Shown here one piece after another: positions 18,551-27,799 of a DNA stretch of 64,000 bases (position 1 is its first letter; each line of letters starts with the position of its first letter). Source of the DNA: Dyadobacter chenwenxiniae (GTDB lineage Bacteria > Bacteroidota > Bacteroidia > Cytophagales > Spirosomataceae); assembly GCF_022869785.1 (NCBI RefSeq), contig NZ_CP094997.1, positions 1,860,001 through 1,924,000 on the forward strand. The letters run 5' to 3'. A program made the position numbers and the translations under genes. Below the pieces are notes generated by a model. It searched no databases and was not told where the DNA came from. It worked only from the letters and a program-made list of their open reading frames with translations.

Positions 18551-18589
18551 ACTTTTTCAATCGATACGCCCGTGAAAAAGGAGTGTTTA

Positions 18590-19747
18590 CTACGATAACC
18601 TATATTTAAAACTCTCGTAACCAAACGATTTTATCAATTTAAAATCGCCTTCCATATCCTTCAAACCAATGGAAGGTAAATTAACACCGTTAAATGTTGT
18701 AGTTTTCACCATTGTGTAGTGTATCATATCCTCAAATATGATTTTATCTCCAGCAGCTAGCGGTCTGTCGAATGAATAGTCGCCAATAAAGTCTCCTGCC
18801 AGGCATGTCATCCCGCCCATTCTATATGTAGGCTTTCCTATGACAGCTTCCATGCTTGCACCTGTGATGGCGGGCTTGTAAGGCATCTCCAGAGTATCGG
18901 GCATGTGGGCTGCGAACGAGCTGTCGAGGATCGCAACATCAATGCCCTGACTGTCCATCACATCCAGCACAGTAGTGACCAGAACACCGGTGCGCCAGGC
19001 TATGGCTGAACCTGGTTCAAGTATCACATCCAGATCATATTTAGCCTTTATATTACTAACTAAATTTATTAGTTTTTCAATATCGTAGCCTTCTCTTGTC
19101 ATTAAATGTCCGCCTCCCATGTTTAACCACTTGGCCTGATGCAGCAAGTCTCCAAAGCGGGATTCCAGCGCTTCCAATGTTCGCTCCAAAGTGTCTGAGC
19201 CATTCTCGCAAAGCGTGTGGAAATGAATGCCGTCAATTCCTTCGGGCAGTGTGTCAGGCATTTTGTCGCGCGTGATTCCTAACCGTGATCCCGGAACACA
19301 GGGGTTATACATATCCGTGGCAACTTCCGAATACTGTGGGTTCACACGAATACCACACGAAAGCGCATGATCCGGGTTGGCGGTTTTGAATGCTTCTACC
19401 CTATCGCTGAACCGCTCCCATTGGCTCAGCGAATTAAATGTAATGTGACTGCTTCGTTCCATGATCTCACCAAATTCGCTGTCGAGATACGCTGGCATGT
19501 ATGTATGCGCCTGGTAACCCATGAAATCATTGATCAATTTCACTTCATTCAGCGAACTTGCTGTGGCTCCGCTGAGATATTCTTTCACAATGGGAAAAGC
19601 GCTGAACATAGAGAATCCTTTGAGGGCCAGGATGATCTTGCAACCTGCCGCCTGCTGCACCGAATCGATCAGGCTGAGGTTCTGGCGCAGCAGCGCTTCG
19701 TCCAGAACAAAACAAGGTGATGGTATTTCGTTGTAATCGATGGGCAT
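18590..19747 (-). CDS. nspC: Carboxynorspermidine decarboxylase
   Basis: A PLP-dependent fold-III decarboxylase (alanine-racemase-like) that turns carboxynorspermidine or carboxyspermidine into norspermidine or spermidine. 385 residues from MPIDYNEIPSPCFVLDE. Lys43 in ILALKGFSMFS is the PLP lysine. GIRVNPQYSEV, FHTLCENGSD and LEPGSAIAW are the expected barrel and active-site segments. An ATG at 19831 would add 28 residues and lie upstream of the promoter, so it is rejected. The partner dehydrogenase of this aspartate-semialdehyde-based polyamine route is not in the window. Confidence 0.94.
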   Translation of the reverse strand: MPIDYNEIPSPCFVLDEALLRQNLSLIDSVQQAAGCKIILALKGFSMFSAFPIVKEYLSGATASSLNEVKLINDFMGYQAHTYMPAYLDSEFGEIMERSSHITFNSLSQWERFSDRVEAFKTANPDHALSCGIRVNPQYSEVATDMYNPCVPGSRLGITRDKMPDTLPEGIDGIHFHTLCENGSDTLERTLEALESRFGDLLHQAKWLNMGGGHLMTREGYDIEKLINLVSNIKAKYDLDVILEPGSAIAWRTGVLVTTVLDVMDSQGIDVAILDSSFAAHMPDTLEMPYKPAITGASMEAVIGKPTYRMGGMTCLAGDFIGDYSFDRPLAAGDKIIFEDMIHYTMVKTTTFNGVNLPSIGLKDMEGDFKLIKSFGYESFKYRLS

Positions 19748-19795
19748 TTTATATAAATGAATAATGAATGAATCAGCTAAAATGTAATGTTTCTC

Positions 19796-19815
19796 TAATT
19801 TTGTACACAAAAGTA
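19796..19815. promoter_or_regulatory. Two opposed -7 elements, nspC (-) and exonuclease (+)
   Basis: TAATTTTG at 19796-19803 reads on the plus strand toward the exonuclease. TACTTTTG at 19815-19808 reads on the minus strand toward nspC. Both match TAnnTTTG exactly. They are only 4 bases apart, so polymerase could not occupy both at once. Leaders would be about 60 nt (exonuclease) and 54 nt (nspC). Confidence 0.5.
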
Positions 19816-19868
19816 TAAGTTTGAGTTTCAAAACAGGTCGTATTTTCTGTCAACAATAAAACCACTGC

Positions 19869-20456
19869 ATGGCATTCCTCGTATTAGACATTGAAATGAC
19901 AGGCCCGGAACCGGGCTGGAATGAGATCATACAGATCGGAGCAGAGTTTTTTGACGACAACTGGCGTTCGCTAGGCACCTACTTACAAAATGTTTATCCT
20001 GAAAATGAGGAGGCTTTTTCCGTAAAATCAGAGGAAGTGCATGGGCTTTCGATGGCAGATCTGGAAGATGCGCCGATGATTTATGATGTTTTGCCGGAGT
20101 TTGAAAAGTGGCTCAAAAAACTGAATGCTGGAAAGCCAAACCTTACCAACGTCATCATTTGTGGCCAGAGCGTCATTAATGACATTAATTTCCTTCGTTA
20201 TGCTTATCGCAACGAGAAAATGAAATGGGGCTTTTCCAACAAGCTGATTGACCTGCACACGGTCTCCTATTTGTTTTTCCAGATTTTGGAAAAGAATGGC
20301 AAGACGGTTCCCCGCTCACTGAGCCTCGGATCTGTGGCGACCTATTTTGGATTCGAGCGTGAGGAAGAAACGCACAATGCACTGGAAGACGCCCGCCTGA
20401 CGGCAAAATGTCTGAAAGAGTTTTTTAAACTAATTGACAATGTTAAACTCAAATGA
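19869..20456 (+). CDS. DEDDh-type 3'-5' exonuclease
   Basis: 195 residues with a DnaQ-like fold. ExoI is FLVLDIEMTG (Asp7, Glu9), ExoII contains ICGQSVINDINFLRYA, and ExoIII is HNALEDARLTA with the catalytic His and Asp. The length and the DIEMTG wording resemble oligoribonuclease as well as proofreading subunits; the sequence alone does not separate RNA from DNA substrates. It overlaps the bestrophin gene by 4 bases (ATGA-type junction), so the two are translated together. Confidence 0.9.
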   Translation: MAFLVLDIEMTGPEPGWNEIIQIGAEFFDDNWRSLGTYLQNVYPENEEAFSVKSEEVHGLSMADLEDAPMIYDVLPEFEKWLKKLNAGKPNLTNVIICGQSVINDINFLRYAYRNEKMKWGFSNKLIDLHTVSYLFFQILEKNGKTVPRSLSLGSVATYFGFEREEETHNALEDARLTAKCLKEFFKLIDNVKLK

Positions 20457-21334
20457 TCGATTACAATCCTAAGGAGTGGTTCCGATACATCTTTTATTTC
20501 CAAAAAGGAGACACAGTCCGGAAACTCACCCCGCTCATTTTGACGATCGCAGTGTACTCGACTGCGGTTGCCTATCTATTGCTGATTCACTTCAAACTGA
20601 AAGAGAACACAGATCTGAAAAACATCTCCCTGATGCACTCATTGCTGGGATTTGTAATTTCTATGTTACTGGTTTTCAGGACCAATACGGCCTATGACCG
20701 CTGGTGGGAAGGGAGGAAACAATGGGGTTCGCTCATGAACAGCAGTCGGAATCTGGCACTTAAACTGAATGCGCTTTTGGGGAAAGATCATAAATTAGAG
20801 CGGGCATTTTTCATGAAAATGATTCCTAATTATGCATTTGCACTCAAAAACCACTTACGCACCGGTTACCGACCAGCAGAGTTTGATGATTCGGCCCTAT
20901 TTTCAAAAAGCGAGCTGAATGTCCACAACCACATTCCTAACCAGATTGCCGCCGCAATCTTTGGGAAAGTTATTGAACTGCAGAAGAATGGCACTTTGCT
21001 GCCAGAACATATCCTTGTGCTAAATCATGAGCTGGAATCCTTTACTAATATCTGCGGGGCCTGCGAACGGATCAAGAATACGCCTATTCCCTTGTCGTAC
21101 AGTTCATTCATTAAAAAATTTATCTTCATCTACTGCCTTACACTTCCTATCGGCTATGTTTTCAGCCTGCATTTTTTGGTGGTTCCGTTCGTCATGTTTG
21201 TGTTCTACATTTTAGCCAGCCTGGAAGTGATTGCTGAGGAAATTGAAGACCCATTTGGGGAAGACAGCAATGACCTGCCCATGGAACGGATCTGTCATGG
21301 CATACAAACGTCGGCACACGCATTGCTGCAATAA
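20453..21334 (+). CDS. Bestrophin-family ion channel
   Basis: 293 residues of the bestrophin/UPF0187 family, bacterial homologues of pentameric anion or cation channels. The sequence opens DYNPKEWFRYIF. It has hydrophobic helices near 26-46 and 60-80 and again near 215-260. The family signature FRTNTAYDRWWEGRKQWG lies near 77-94, and the late acidic EEIEDPFGEDSNDLP is the calcium-clasp-like segment. It overlaps the exonuclease stop by 4 bases. Confidence 0.92.
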   Translation: MIDYNPKEWFRYIFYFQKGDTVRKLTPLILTIAVYSTAVAYLLLIHFKLKENTDLKNISLMHSLLGFVISMLLVFRTNTAYDRWWEGRKQWGSLMNSSRNLALKLNALLGKDHKLERAFFMKMIPNYAFALKNHLRTGYRPAEFDDSALFSKSELNVHNHIPNQIAAAIFGKVIELQKNGTLLPEHILVLNHELESFTNICGACERIKNTPIPLSYSSFIKKFIFIYCLTLPIGYVFSLHFLVVPFVMFVFYILASLEVIAEEIEDPFGEDSNDLPMERICHGIQTSAHALLQ

Positions 21335-21660
21335 TGACTAAATGGCACAGTTATTAGCAAGAAGTTAAAATCTGTTTAGAATTTGATTAAAATTTAATTT
21401 TTTTTGTACAAACAGGGAAAGCATATTTGACAGGTCTTTTTCAATTTTTTGCAAAATTCTCTTCAATTTTCGTTTTGTTAAAAACCTAATATTGTCATAC
21501 TAACAAAACTTCCCGATTTCCTCTTTGAAATATCACCCGAAAAATCGAAAAGCAACATTTTTAGTCAAAAATCGGCCATTAGCGACCTGGCAAGAAAGTT
21601 TTTATATTCATGCCATCCCATGAAAGGGAGGTTATATTGTTCGATTAAATGACTAGTATC
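21335..21660. other. AT-rich intergenic region without a recognisable gene
   Basis: 326 bases with several T-runs and A-runs. I see no ORF with a plausible start, no stable hairpin with a T-run, and no exact TAnnTTTG element. It presumably carries the end of the bestrophin transcript and the promoter of the next gene. Confidence 0.5.
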
Positions 21661-22077
21661 ATGAATAAATCAACCTTTTTAATAGCTATATTTTTGTTTG
21701 CAGGACTGGTAACGTTGAATGCAAAAGCGCAGTCCATTGTTGATCCCGGCGTTTCGGTTCACAATTATAAACACCCGAATAAAGCCGCGAAGGCCAAGGC
21801 GAAACGCGGAAATGATGTGGTTGTGTATAATTTGAACACCATCGAAACATACAGCAAGCACCAGCGCAGTCGCTACGTAAGCAACACACCTAAGTACGCG
21901 CCGCGTCCGGCTACATTGGTTATCACGAAAAGATATACACCAGAAGGTGTCGATATCAACCCGCTGATTTCGCCGAGGAATTACAAAACGCCGACGAATA
22001 CCGCAAGCAGCAACAACACGGAGGTTGCTGATTATTATAATAGTTCAGACAGCTCAGCTTATCCGACAGTCGACTAA
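21661..22077 (+). CDS. Small secreted protein of unknown function
   Basis: 138 residues from MNKSTFLIAIFLFAGL; an ATG four codons upstream is less likely. The signal peptide is cleaved after NAKA. The mature chain is rich in Lys, Tyr, Asn, Ser and Thr (HNYKHPNKAAKAKAKRG, then a Ser/Asn-rich end) and has no cysteine or domain that I recognise. It is followed by a strong terminator. Confidence 0.65.
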   Translation: MNKSTFLIAIFLFAGLVTLNAKAQSIVDPGVSVHNYKHPNKAAKAKAKRGNDVVVYNLNTIETYSKHQRSRYVSNTPKYAPRPATLVITKRYTPEGVDINPLISPRNYKTPTNTASSNNTEVADYYNSSDSSAYPTVD

Positions 22078-22091
22078 TGACTCCTAAATCC

Positions 22092-22132
22092 AAAAAGAAA
22101 GCCGGTTCAAAATATGAACCGGCTTTCTTTTT
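22092..22132. terminator. Bidirectional terminator with 18-bp perfect stem
   Basis: AAAAAGAAAGCCGGTTCA pairs perfectly with its complement around an AAATA loop. T-runs form at both ends, serving the convergent plus-strand and minus-strand genes on either side. Confidence 0.93.
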
Positions 22133-22154
22133 GACTGATTTCAATGGTTTTATC

Positions 22155-22775
22155 CTATAACCCGGAAACCTGCTTGTTTTCATTCAGCACGATCCTGAGT
22201 TTAAATCCCGCCAAATCTGTTTTCACTTCCCTGCAAAGGCCATTCTTATAAGAATAAATGCCTTGCTTACCGTCCGGGAGCGTTACGCCGTATTTTCCTT
22301 CGGATAACTTCTTGACGCTGCACATTTTGCCATAGCGCTCAGAATAAACCTCGGTTATATTGATGGGCTCCTTGTAATAAAGGCCTGTAATCGTCTCGCT
22401 GATCGGTGTGTTGAATGAGAGCCTTGGCTTATCCTCACCATCCTCACCGGAAAATAGCACTTCGTACGAACTCTTCGCAGCGCTCTTTGTAAGCGTTTTT
22501 TCCTTCAAATCGCCATTCACGTGGTGCGCACAGGTTGCAGAAACCAGTTTTCCGCCCGAGTAATTAGCCTGCGTAGAATATTGACCTTTATAAAACATCA
22601 CCTTGAAGTTTGATTCAATGCGGTGCTGTTCTGTATTATCCTTTCCCTGGTCATCGAAAACCTTTAAAGATCCGATGGTGCGGCCGGCTACAATCACATC
22701 GTAAACATTTTGCGCCCTGGCTATTGACGCCGAAATAAATAACATGCCGAAAATCAAATACCCTGAAACCCTCAT
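22155..22775 (-). CDS. Secreted DUF6134-like protein
   Basis: 206 residues from MRVSGYLIFGMLFISASIARAQ, a typical signal peptide; the upstream ATG at 22862 adds 29 residues before it and is rejected. The mature chain is a beta-rich domain (VYDVIVAGRTIGSLKVF, RIESNFKVMFYKGQYST, GKYGVTLPDGKQGIYSY) resembling the DUF6134 family in Bacteroidota. It probably acts in the periplasm; function unknown. Confidence 0.7.
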   Translation of the reverse strand: MRVSGYLIFGMLFISASIARAQNVYDVIVAGRTIGSLKVFDDQGKDNTEQHRIESNFKVMFYKGQYSTQANYSGGKLVSATCAHHVNGDLKEKTLTKSAAKSSYEVLFSGEDGEDKPRLSFNTPISETITGLYYKEPINITEVYSERYGKMCSVKKLSEGKYGVTLPDGKQGIYSYKNGLCREVKTDLAGFKLRIVLNENKQVSGL

Positions 22776-22969
22776 CTTTTGTCTGTTTGCTGTCGGAATA
22801 GTGCGTAGTTTATATAACTCTAAAGTATCGTTCCTATTGCCTACGATAAAGGTAATCAGCATTCCAGCATACTCAGCAGCCGCTCACAAAAAATCGTTAG
22901 GGGTAAAATGCGGACTGAATGGAGCATATTTACCCATTATCAAACCTTATCCGTCAGGCTTGTGGTTAC

Positions 22970-23608
22970 TCAGAATTTCCCGAATTTGAATGTAACATTA
23001 TAAGTAATGTTACTCAAATCGGAATCGGTGAGACCATTTCCCTTGCCTCCGAATGCCTGCCTGTATGAAACACCGGGGCTAAACCGCATCCATTTCAAAA
23101 GGTTGAACTCAACTTGCACGCCTGGCTCCATCAGAAAGAAAAATTTCGGATCCTGATCATCATGTTCGTCCCACTCGAAATCCCAGTCGTCCACATCCCG
23201 ACGGTCGTATTGAAGTGTGAAACCGGTTCCGGTGAGTAAATTGAAGTTGAAATGAACCCATTTGGTGGAAGCCACCACATATTCTGTCATTAAACCGACC
23301 TGTCCATACTGATAAGTCATTTTTCTACCCGGAAACAGCTCGCTTTCAGCAGGAACGGGAATGTAGTTTGTTGTTGCCGCGAAGCCAACCCCAAGCATAA
23401 AGCGCTGATTGATAAACCAGCCTCCGTAAATGCCCGGCATATTGGCATAGCTGCCGTTTATTTTTGTAAACTTGTTCGAGATCGCTGCATATCCTCCCGA
23501 GCGGTGGATGCCGGAGCTTTTAAAAATGGTCTCGTTTTCTTGTGCTAGCATGTCGGATGCCGAAAGGGCTAACAAGCACATCATTAGCAAGCGTATATTT
23601 TTCATCAT
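22970..23608 (-). CDS. Outer-membrane beta-barrel-like protein
   Basis: About 212 residues. Signal peptide MKNIRLLMMCLLALSASDMLAQ, start MM at 23608/23605. Alternating strands (YGQVGLMTEYVV, WVHFNFNLLTGTGFTLQY) and a C-terminal strand ending FKFGKF suggest an 8-to-10-stranded barrel. An acidic loop (DVDDWDFEWDEHDDQD) near residue 150 could bind cations or lie outside the cell. No known function. Confidence 0.7.
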   Translation of the reverse strand: MMKNIRLLMMCLLALSASDMLAQENETIFKSSGIHRSGGYAAISNKFTKINGSYANMPGIYGGWFINQRFMLGVGFAATTNYIPVPAESELFPGRKMTYQYGQVGLMTEYVVASTKWVHFNFNLLTGTGFTLQYDRRDVDDWDFEWDEHDDQDPKFFFLMEPGVQVEFNLLKWMRFSPGVSYRQAFGGKGNGLTDSDLSNITYNVTFKFGKF

Positions 23609-23696
23609 TTTCTGGATTTGTTTTCTCTCAGACAATCCAGAAAAACAACTCCCCTATTTCAACATTAAAATTATTTCAGCACAGGTTTCTTACCTT

Positions 23697-25203
23697 TCAT
23701 TTGGCCAGCGAAAAGTCAAGCTGCTGGATCAGCGGTGGGTTTTCAGGTGACAAGGTGAAAAATACGCGGATGTTCCCATTCGGGCAGTTGAGCATAAAAC
23801 TGCCTCTTAGCTGATTTTCCGCCTTGATTTCGGTTGATCCTGTCACATTGCCTGTTTGGGCAATGAGGTCGTCCAGCTCTTTCTTGCGATGACCTACGGA
23901 TCTGTCCGGAAAGAAATTCTCAGCAAAAATTCCGCTTTGCTCTGCTCCCTCCCAATGCGGCAAAATGCTTAGTAATGCTGCTTTTCTCTCCCTCAAAACA
24001 GGTGAAACGTCCACAGCAAGCGGTTTTATGCCTGTTAACGTTATGAACGTGTCGAGCACGGCGGTGTTAATAGTGGCCATTCCTGCGTATGTGCGATTTG
24101 CGTGGGCCAGGATTCCGATGCCGTATTCTGGTAAGATCTGCCATTGACTGCCAAAGCCCCGGCAGGCCTCCCGTATGCCCGATGCCTGTGCGACCTTCGC
24201 AATCACGGCTCCAACGCAAACCGTAACCATAGGCCGAAGCCATCGCGCACGGACGGCCGCCCGGATATTTAAATTGTGCATTTAAACTATTAAAATTCCA
24301 CGGCATCTGCATTTCCCGCACGCTTCTCAAAACAGGGCCTGTTTCAGGCACATTGCCCGCAGGCCATGCCGACAAATGAAACGCAACGTATTTGCTAAAA
24401 TCGTCGATGGAGGTGATCAGTCCGCCCATAGCGCCATAGGTTCCGTCATGTTCCAATTCTTCCTCTTTCCATACGTCATCTTCGAAACGGTAACCGTGCG
24501 CTAACAGGTTTTGGGGTGCCTTAGTATATTCCCAAATGGTGTTGTCCATGCCCAATGGTTTGAAAATCACTTCGTCAATGTATTGTTGATAAGGTTTTCC
24601 CGAGACATTGCTAATGATCTTACCTAGCATAGCAAATCCCAGGTTGCTGTATTCATAAGTAATACCAGGAACATTAGAGAATGAAATTCCTTTTTTTATT
24701 AATTCAATCAACTGCTCGTCTTTTGTATCCAACTGCCTGTCGCCCCAGGGATTATCTTCCGGAAAGCCTGCCTGATGCGTTAACAAATGTCTGATAGTGA
24801 TAGCCGGTGCGTCATTGGTAAGTGACGACATTTCCTTCAACTCAGGAATGTATAAATAGGCAGGATCGTCGAGTTTCAGCTTTCCCTCTTTTCTGAGTGC
24901 CAGAATTCCCATCGCCGTTACACTTTTGGACATCGACGCGATCCGGAACAATGAGCCCGGCGAAGCTTTGGTTTCCGTCGCGATCTCCGAAAAGCCCGTC
25001 GCACCGGATATCACAAGCTGGCCGTCGGCCACGATCCCGAATGCAACAGAAGGAAAATGGTTCTTTTCAGCGTAATCATGATACATTTTTTCAATCACCG
25101 GCAATGTGGCCTTAATTCTGGCAGCCCGGTCGCCGCTGCTGTCCTGGCCAAAACCGTTTGATATTAAAAGAAAACTAAGGAGTGAAGTAAGGGCAAATTT
25201 CAT
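23697..25203 (-). pseudogene. Serine hydrolase (beta-lactamase/EstB-like) broken by a 1-base frameshift
   Basis: The 5' part (25203 to about 24160) has a signal peptide, the SxxK motif S90-M-S-K93, a YSN motif (YEYSNLGFAML) and HTGG near 343, the class C beta-lactamase/esterase set. Just after GHTGGLPG the frame shifts, and this frame ends at 24067 in about 30 unrelated residues. The family sequence continues in the -1 frame as GFGSQWQILPEYGIGILAHAN and runs to 23697. Removing one G from the G4 run at 24157-24160 restores a 501-residue protein. Either a real pseudogene or a homopolymer error in the assembly. Confidence 0.85.
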
Positions 25204-25511
25204 TTACGCAATGATTTTTATGATGGCTGAAAGGTGAATTTACAAAATGGATTACGCTATTTTCAAAAAGCATTGTCCAAAAATCCTGTTTCTTACTTTT
25301 GTACAACACATACTTTTTAATATTATTTAAAAAGTACAACAACGGTGAATTAAAATGTGCTGAAATCCGTTAATTTTGCATCAGGAAGAAGCTAGGAATA
25401 AATGCCATCTTCGTTTTTCACTATTCACAAAAATTAGAATCTTAAAAAAGTTATAACAAATAAACACGAATTGATAGTTGTACACACATCCGTCATTAAA
25501 TTTTCACTCCT
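25204..25511. other. Intergenic region with MFS promoters and a 26-bp palindrome
   Basis: 308 bases between divergent genes. Plus-strand TTG at 25273-25275 and TACTTTTG at 25294-25301, spaced by 18 bases, make a good promoter. A second exact -7, TAATTTTG, lies at 25371-25378. Between them a palindrome at 25311-25336 (arms TACTTTTTAA and TTAAAAAGTA, 6-base centre) looks like an operator. Confidence 0.5.
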
Positions 25512-26675
25512 ATGAATTATTCAATTTTTGCCCCCTCCGACTCCAGAAAGTATCTACGTCTCGCCGTTGCCGCTTTCTTCTTTGTGCAAGGACTTAGCTT
25601 CGCGGCCTGGGCCAGCCGTATTCCTGATATCAAGAATATGCTGCACCTGACCGAAGGCGGTTTGGGAACTGTTCTTTTAGCGTTGCCGATCGGCTTAATG
25701 GCCAGCTTACCCATCTCAGGCTGGATGGTGACACATTATGGCAGCAAGAAAATGGTCTTAATAGGCGCTATCTTATATGCTGTCACATTATCATTTATTG
25801 GTTTCGTGACAAGGACCGAGCATCTGGTCATCGCACTTTTCGCATTCGGACTTTGGGGAAACCTGACCAACATTGCAGTGAATACACAAGCCGTTGCGGT
25901 TGAGCAAGTCTACGGAAAATCCATCATGGCCTCATTTCATGGCCTTTGGAGCCTGGCAGGCTTTGTAAGCGCAATGATCGGCTCGTTCTTTATCTCGGTT
26001 AGTATCCCTCCTCATATTCATTTTAGTATTATTGCGCTGGCTGCATTCATTATCATTTTCACCGCATACAAGCACACCATGCCTGATAGCGAGAAAAACG
26101 AAGACGAAGCGCAACCTATGTTTGTTAAACCAGACCGTGATTTGCTAATGCTGGGTCTTATCGGATTCTGTGCGATGGTCTGCGAAGGCGCGATGTTCGA
26201 TTGGAGTGGCGTTTATTTCCAGGAAGCAGTGCACGTGCCGGCATCACTGACTACGCTTGGTTACGTGGCTTTCATGGGCACAATGACAGGCGGACGTTTT
26301 GCCGGCGACTGGCTTGCTAACCGCATCGGACGTAAGAAAATGTTGCAGATCAGCGGTTTGCTAATGGGCTTGGGGCTTGCGATTGCAGTTTTATTCCCGT
26401 TCCTGGTTCCGGCAACCTTTGGTTTCTTACTGGTTGGATTCGGCGTTTCTTCGGTTGTTCCGCTGGTTTACAGTGCGGCCGGAAAATCAACCACCATGTC
26501 GGCGGGAATGGCATTAGCAGCGGTTTCATCCATCAGCTTCATCGGCTTCCTGATCGGGCCTCCTTTGATCGGGATTGTAGCGCAGTTCGCTGATTTGAGA
26601 TGGTCATTCGGCATCGTCGGCGTGCTTGCATCATTGACGGCGTTTCTGTCAGCGAAAGCCAAATTGATTCAGTAA
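25512..26675 (+). CDS. MFS transporter, YbjJ-like
   Basis: 387 residues with 12 predicted TM helices. Early AAWASRIPDIKNMLHLTEGGLG resembles the YbjJ/fucose-permease-like MFS branch; only its features are used here: Arg and Pro after TM1, then a Gly-rich TM2. The loop THYGSKKMVL after TM2 is the motif A position. GRFAGDWLANRIGRKKM between TM8 and TM9 is a second motif A, as the two-fold MFS repeat predicts. The substrate is unknown; YbjJ relatives are usually guessed to export or import small organic solutes. It ends at a plain terminator. Confidence 0.88.
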   Translation: MNYSIFAPSDSRKYLRLAVAAFFFVQGLSFAAWASRIPDIKNMLHLTEGGLGTVLLALPIGLMASLPISGWMVTHYGSKKMVLIGAILYAVTLSFIGFVTRTEHLVIALFAFGLWGNLTNIAVNTQAVAVEQVYGKSIMASFHGLWSLAGFVSAMIGSFFISVSIPPHIHFSIIALAAFIIIFTAYKHTMPDSEKNEDEAQPMFVKPDRDLLMLGLIGFCAMVCEGAMFDWSGVYFQEAVHVPASLTTLGYVAFMGTMTGGRFAGDWLANRIGRKKMLQISGLLMGLGLAIAVLFPFLVPATFGFLLVGFGVSSVVPLVYSAAGKSTTMSAGMALAAVSSISFIGFLIGPPLIGIVAQFADLRWSFGIVGVLASLTAFLSAKAKLIQ

Positions 26676-26704
26676 GGCATCTTTGGTACACTATTTTCAG
26701 TTAT

Positions 26705-26735
26705 AAAAAGGATAATCGTGAGGTTATCCTTTTTT
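26705..26735 (+). terminator. Rho-independent terminator after the MFS gene
   Basis: An 11-bp stem, AAAAAGGATAA against TTATCCTTTTT, with an 8-base loop and a T-run, 30 bases after the stop. Confidence 0.85.
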
Positions 26736-26755
26736 ACATTTAAAGCATTTCCAAA

Positions 26756-27757
26756 ATGAAGAACCTGCTCCTGCCGTTCGTGTTTGCAATTTCATTTGTT
26801 CCACAACTTCATGCACAGAAAGACTCGCTGCGTAACCTGGATATCAATCTTGAAAATTACAATTATCCGTTTTCTGTTTCTTACCTCGAATTTGAATCCC
26901 AAGGCGAAAAGTTGAGAATGGCCTATATGGATGTTAAACCGACGCGAGCGAACGGCAAGAGCATTATGCTGCTGCATGGCAAGAATTTCAACGGCGCTTA
27001 CTGGGAACAAACCACCAAAGCATTGACAGACAAGGGTTACCGGGTAATCATTCCCGATCAAATCGGATTTGGGAAATCGTCCAAGCCAGCACATTTCCAA
27101 TATTCCTTTCATGAGCTTGCCGCGAACACCAAAAGGGTTTTGGATGAACTGAAAATTACCAAAGTCATCGTTCTGGGACATTCTGTGGGCGGAATGGTCG
27201 CTACCAGGTTCGCAGTCATGTATCCCGAAATGGTGGAAAAATTTATTCTTGAAAATCCAATCGGGCTGGAAGATTATAAGCTGAAAGTGCCTTACCAATC
27301 CGTTGATAAATGGTATCAAAGTGAGCTAAAAAGTGATGTCAAGTCCATTAAGAACTATCAGTTGACAAGTTACTATGATGGAAAATGGAAGCCTGAATAC
27401 AGCCGCTGGGTAAATTTGCTTGCGGGATGGACATTGAATAAGGACTATCCAAGAATCGCCTGGAATTCTGCGTTAACGTATGATATGATTTACACGCAGC
27501 CCGTTTGCTATGATTTTGATAAAATAACGGCGCCAGCATTGCTGATCATCGGTCAGCGTGATCGCAGTGCAGTTGGAAAAAATCTGGCGCCGGAAGATGT
27601 GAGAAAAACGCTTGGAAATTATCCTGCATTGGGAAAAATTACCCAGTCAAAAATAAAGAATAGCCAATTGGTCGAGCTTGATGACATTGGCCATTCGCCG
27701 CACATTGAAGATTTTGAACGCTTTATTCAGCCACTTTTGAAGTTTTTAGCCATTTAA
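26756..27757 (+). CDS. Secreted alpha/beta hydrolase
   Basis: 333 residues. Signal peptide MKNLLLPFVFAISFVPQLHA. The alpha/beta-hydrolase triad is complete: Ser143 in GHSVGGM, Asp in GQRDRS (about 264) and His in DIGHSPHIE (about 305). The oxyanion-hole strand is LLHGKNFNGAYW near 72-83. The sequence resembles periplasmic lipase/esterase or haloalkane-type hydrolases; the substrate is not readable. It lies just after the MFS terminator, so it is probably its own unit. Confidence 0.9.
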   Translation: MKNLLLPFVFAISFVPQLHAQKDSLRNLDINLENYNYPFSVSYLEFESQGEKLRMAYMDVKPTRANGKSIMLLHGKNFNGAYWEQTTKALTDKGYRVIIPDQIGFGKSSKPAHFQYSFHELAANTKRVLDELKITKVIVLGHSVGGMVATRFAVMYPEMVEKFILENPIGLEDYKLKVPYQSVDKWYQSELKSDVKSIKNYQLTSYYDGKWKPEYSRWVNLLAGWTLNKDYPRIAWNSALTYDMIYTQPVCYDFDKITAPALLIIGQRDRSAVGKNLAPEDVRKTLGNYPALGKITQSKIKNSQLVELDDIGHSPHIEDFERFIQPLLKFLAI

Positions 27758-27782
27758 AATCGCTTGCTAACAAGCAGATTTT
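27756..27782. terminator. Hairpin between convergent hydrolase and isomerase genes
   Basis: AAAATCGCTTG pairs with CAAGC(A)GATTTT around a CTAA loop, with one bulged A. It begins inside the hydrolase stop codon. The T-run is short in both directions, so termination strength is uncertain. Confidence 0.6.
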
Positions 27783-27799
27783 ATATGGCTGTAGGATTC

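Noticed and set aside
21335..21660. Small RNA gene in the bestrophin downstream gap
   Set aside because: No hairpin with a T-run and no promoter element; the AT-richness alone is not evidence.
22776..22862. 29-residue N-terminal extension of the DUF6134-like protein
   Set aside because: It precedes a clean signal peptide, so translation starts at 22775.
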